Assembly (NCBI GenBank): GCA_900547835.1
Contig: URIJ01000143.1
Span: forward strand, 1 to 5,378
Origin: an uncultured Collinsella sp.
GTDB lineage: Bacteria > Actinomycetota > Coriobacteriia > Coriobacteriales > Coriobacteriaceae
Reading direction: 5' to 3'
Length of the DNA: 5,378 nucleotides
Every line of letters starts with the position of its first letter. Within the stretch, counting starts at the first letter, position 1. Of the stretch, positions 4,960-5,378 are shown piece by piece. A program made the position numbers and the translations under genes. The notes under the pieces are model-generated. The model made no database searches. It had not been told where the DNA came from and saw nothing but the letters and a program-made list of their open reading frames with translations.

Positions 4960-5378
4960 TTATTGATGCTGGGAGCGCCAAGCGGTGGGGGTGGTGCCGG
5001 TGTATTGTTTGAAGGCTTGGGCGAAGGCGGCTTGCTGAGGGTAGCCTAGACGCTCTGCCACTTGCGCTATCGTAAGCGAGCTATCTGCCAAAAGGTCCTG
5101 CGCCCGCTCCATGCGACGCCTTCGTATGTAGGCGCCCAGGGACTCGCCAGTTTGGGCCTTAAAGGTGGCGCATAGTTTGGAGCGGCTTGTGTAGAGCCTC
5201 TCGGCCACCTCGTTGATACCCACATGTCTGCCTTTGTCGAGCGCGCGCTCAATCATTGCCGTTGCTTCTTCGGCAATGGTTATGCTGACGCGTGTGCCTG
5301 CCGCCTGCCGCGCCTGCTTGTGGGCCGCGCACGAACAGGCGAGCTCCGCGACCATGGTCTCCACGATGCCCTGCATAT
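4960..5378 (-). CDS. AraC-family transcriptional regulator, C-terminal part only
   Basis: The visible 138 or so residues hold the full AraC-type DNA-binding domain, with its two helix-turn-helix units. Counting from the ATG at 5376, the first spans roughly 54-74 (INEVAERLYTSRSKLCATFK) and the second roughly 102-124 (TIAQVAERLGYPQQAAFAQA), followed by the typical end YTGTTPTAWR (125-134). The TAA stop is at 4962-4960. Most AraC-type proteins are about 250-320 residues with an N-terminal sensing domain. The frame is open to the window edge, so the ATG at 5376 is probably internal and the sensor domain lies outside. The gene converges on gatB, and no strong minus-strand terminator is visible. 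Nothing here identifies its ligand or target genes. The family call is secure; the specific role is unknown. Confidence 0.92.
   Translation of the reverse strand, partial: MQGIVETMVAELACSCAAHKQARQAAGTRVSITIAEEATAMIERALDKGRHVGINEVAERLYTSRSKLCATFKAQTGESLGAYIRRRRMERAQDLLADSSLTIAQVAERLGYPQQAAFAQAFKQYTGTTPTAWRSQHQ

Noticed and set aside
4766..4981. 71-residue minus-strand frame across the intergenic terminators
   Set aside because: It crosses a strong terminator and a perfect palindrome and overlaps the AraC-type gene in another frame, so it is unlikely to be coding.

Overview
The window is GC-rich and gene-dense. It carries a complete gatC-gatA-gatB operon, the 3' part of a class C (pilus-type) sortase gene, and the C-terminal part of an AraC-family regulator. 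The GC-rich codon use, the gatCAB order, the pilus-type sortase and the style of the extragenic repeats (GGGACAG...CCTTTG modules, a GAAGGCCAC terminator) suggest a gut Coriobacteriia organism, most likely Collinsella or a close relative. That placement is inferred from memory of such genomes and was not searched.

Layout. Bases 1-836 (+) encode a sortase whose start lies left of the window. Its N-terminal membrane segment is encoded upstream of every start codon available here. Bases 837-1160 are non-coding and repeat-rich. They hold a hairpin containing a GGGACAGGCACCTTTG module, a perfect 15-bp inverted repeat with a nested 14-bp palindrome and a following T run (probable sortase terminator), a degenerate 20-21 nt tandem repeat, and then the likely gatC promoter and ribosome binding site. 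Bases 1161-4662 (+) are gatC, gatA and gatB, joined at both junctions by a one-base TAATG stop/start overlap. Bases 4663-4959 are non-coding between two convergent genes. They contain a very long inverted repeat (40-nt arms) enclosing a terminator hairpin, a second strong terminator, and a perfect 16-nt-arm palindrome. Bases 4960-5378 (-) are the DNA-binding end of an AraC-family protein.

How the genes work together. GatC, GatA and GatB form the heterotrimeric amidotransferase that converts Glu-tRNA(Gln) to Gln-tRNA(Gln) and, in many bacteria, Asp-tRNA(Asn) to Asn-tRNA(Asn). The operon is a housekeeping unit with all key GatA catalytic residues visible. The sortase and the AraC regulator have no visible link to it. 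The most notable protein feature is an insertion of about 65 residues in GatB. The most notable DNA feature is the nested palindromic structure after gatB. I found no undescribed gene system; the unexplained signal is in the extragenic palindromes.
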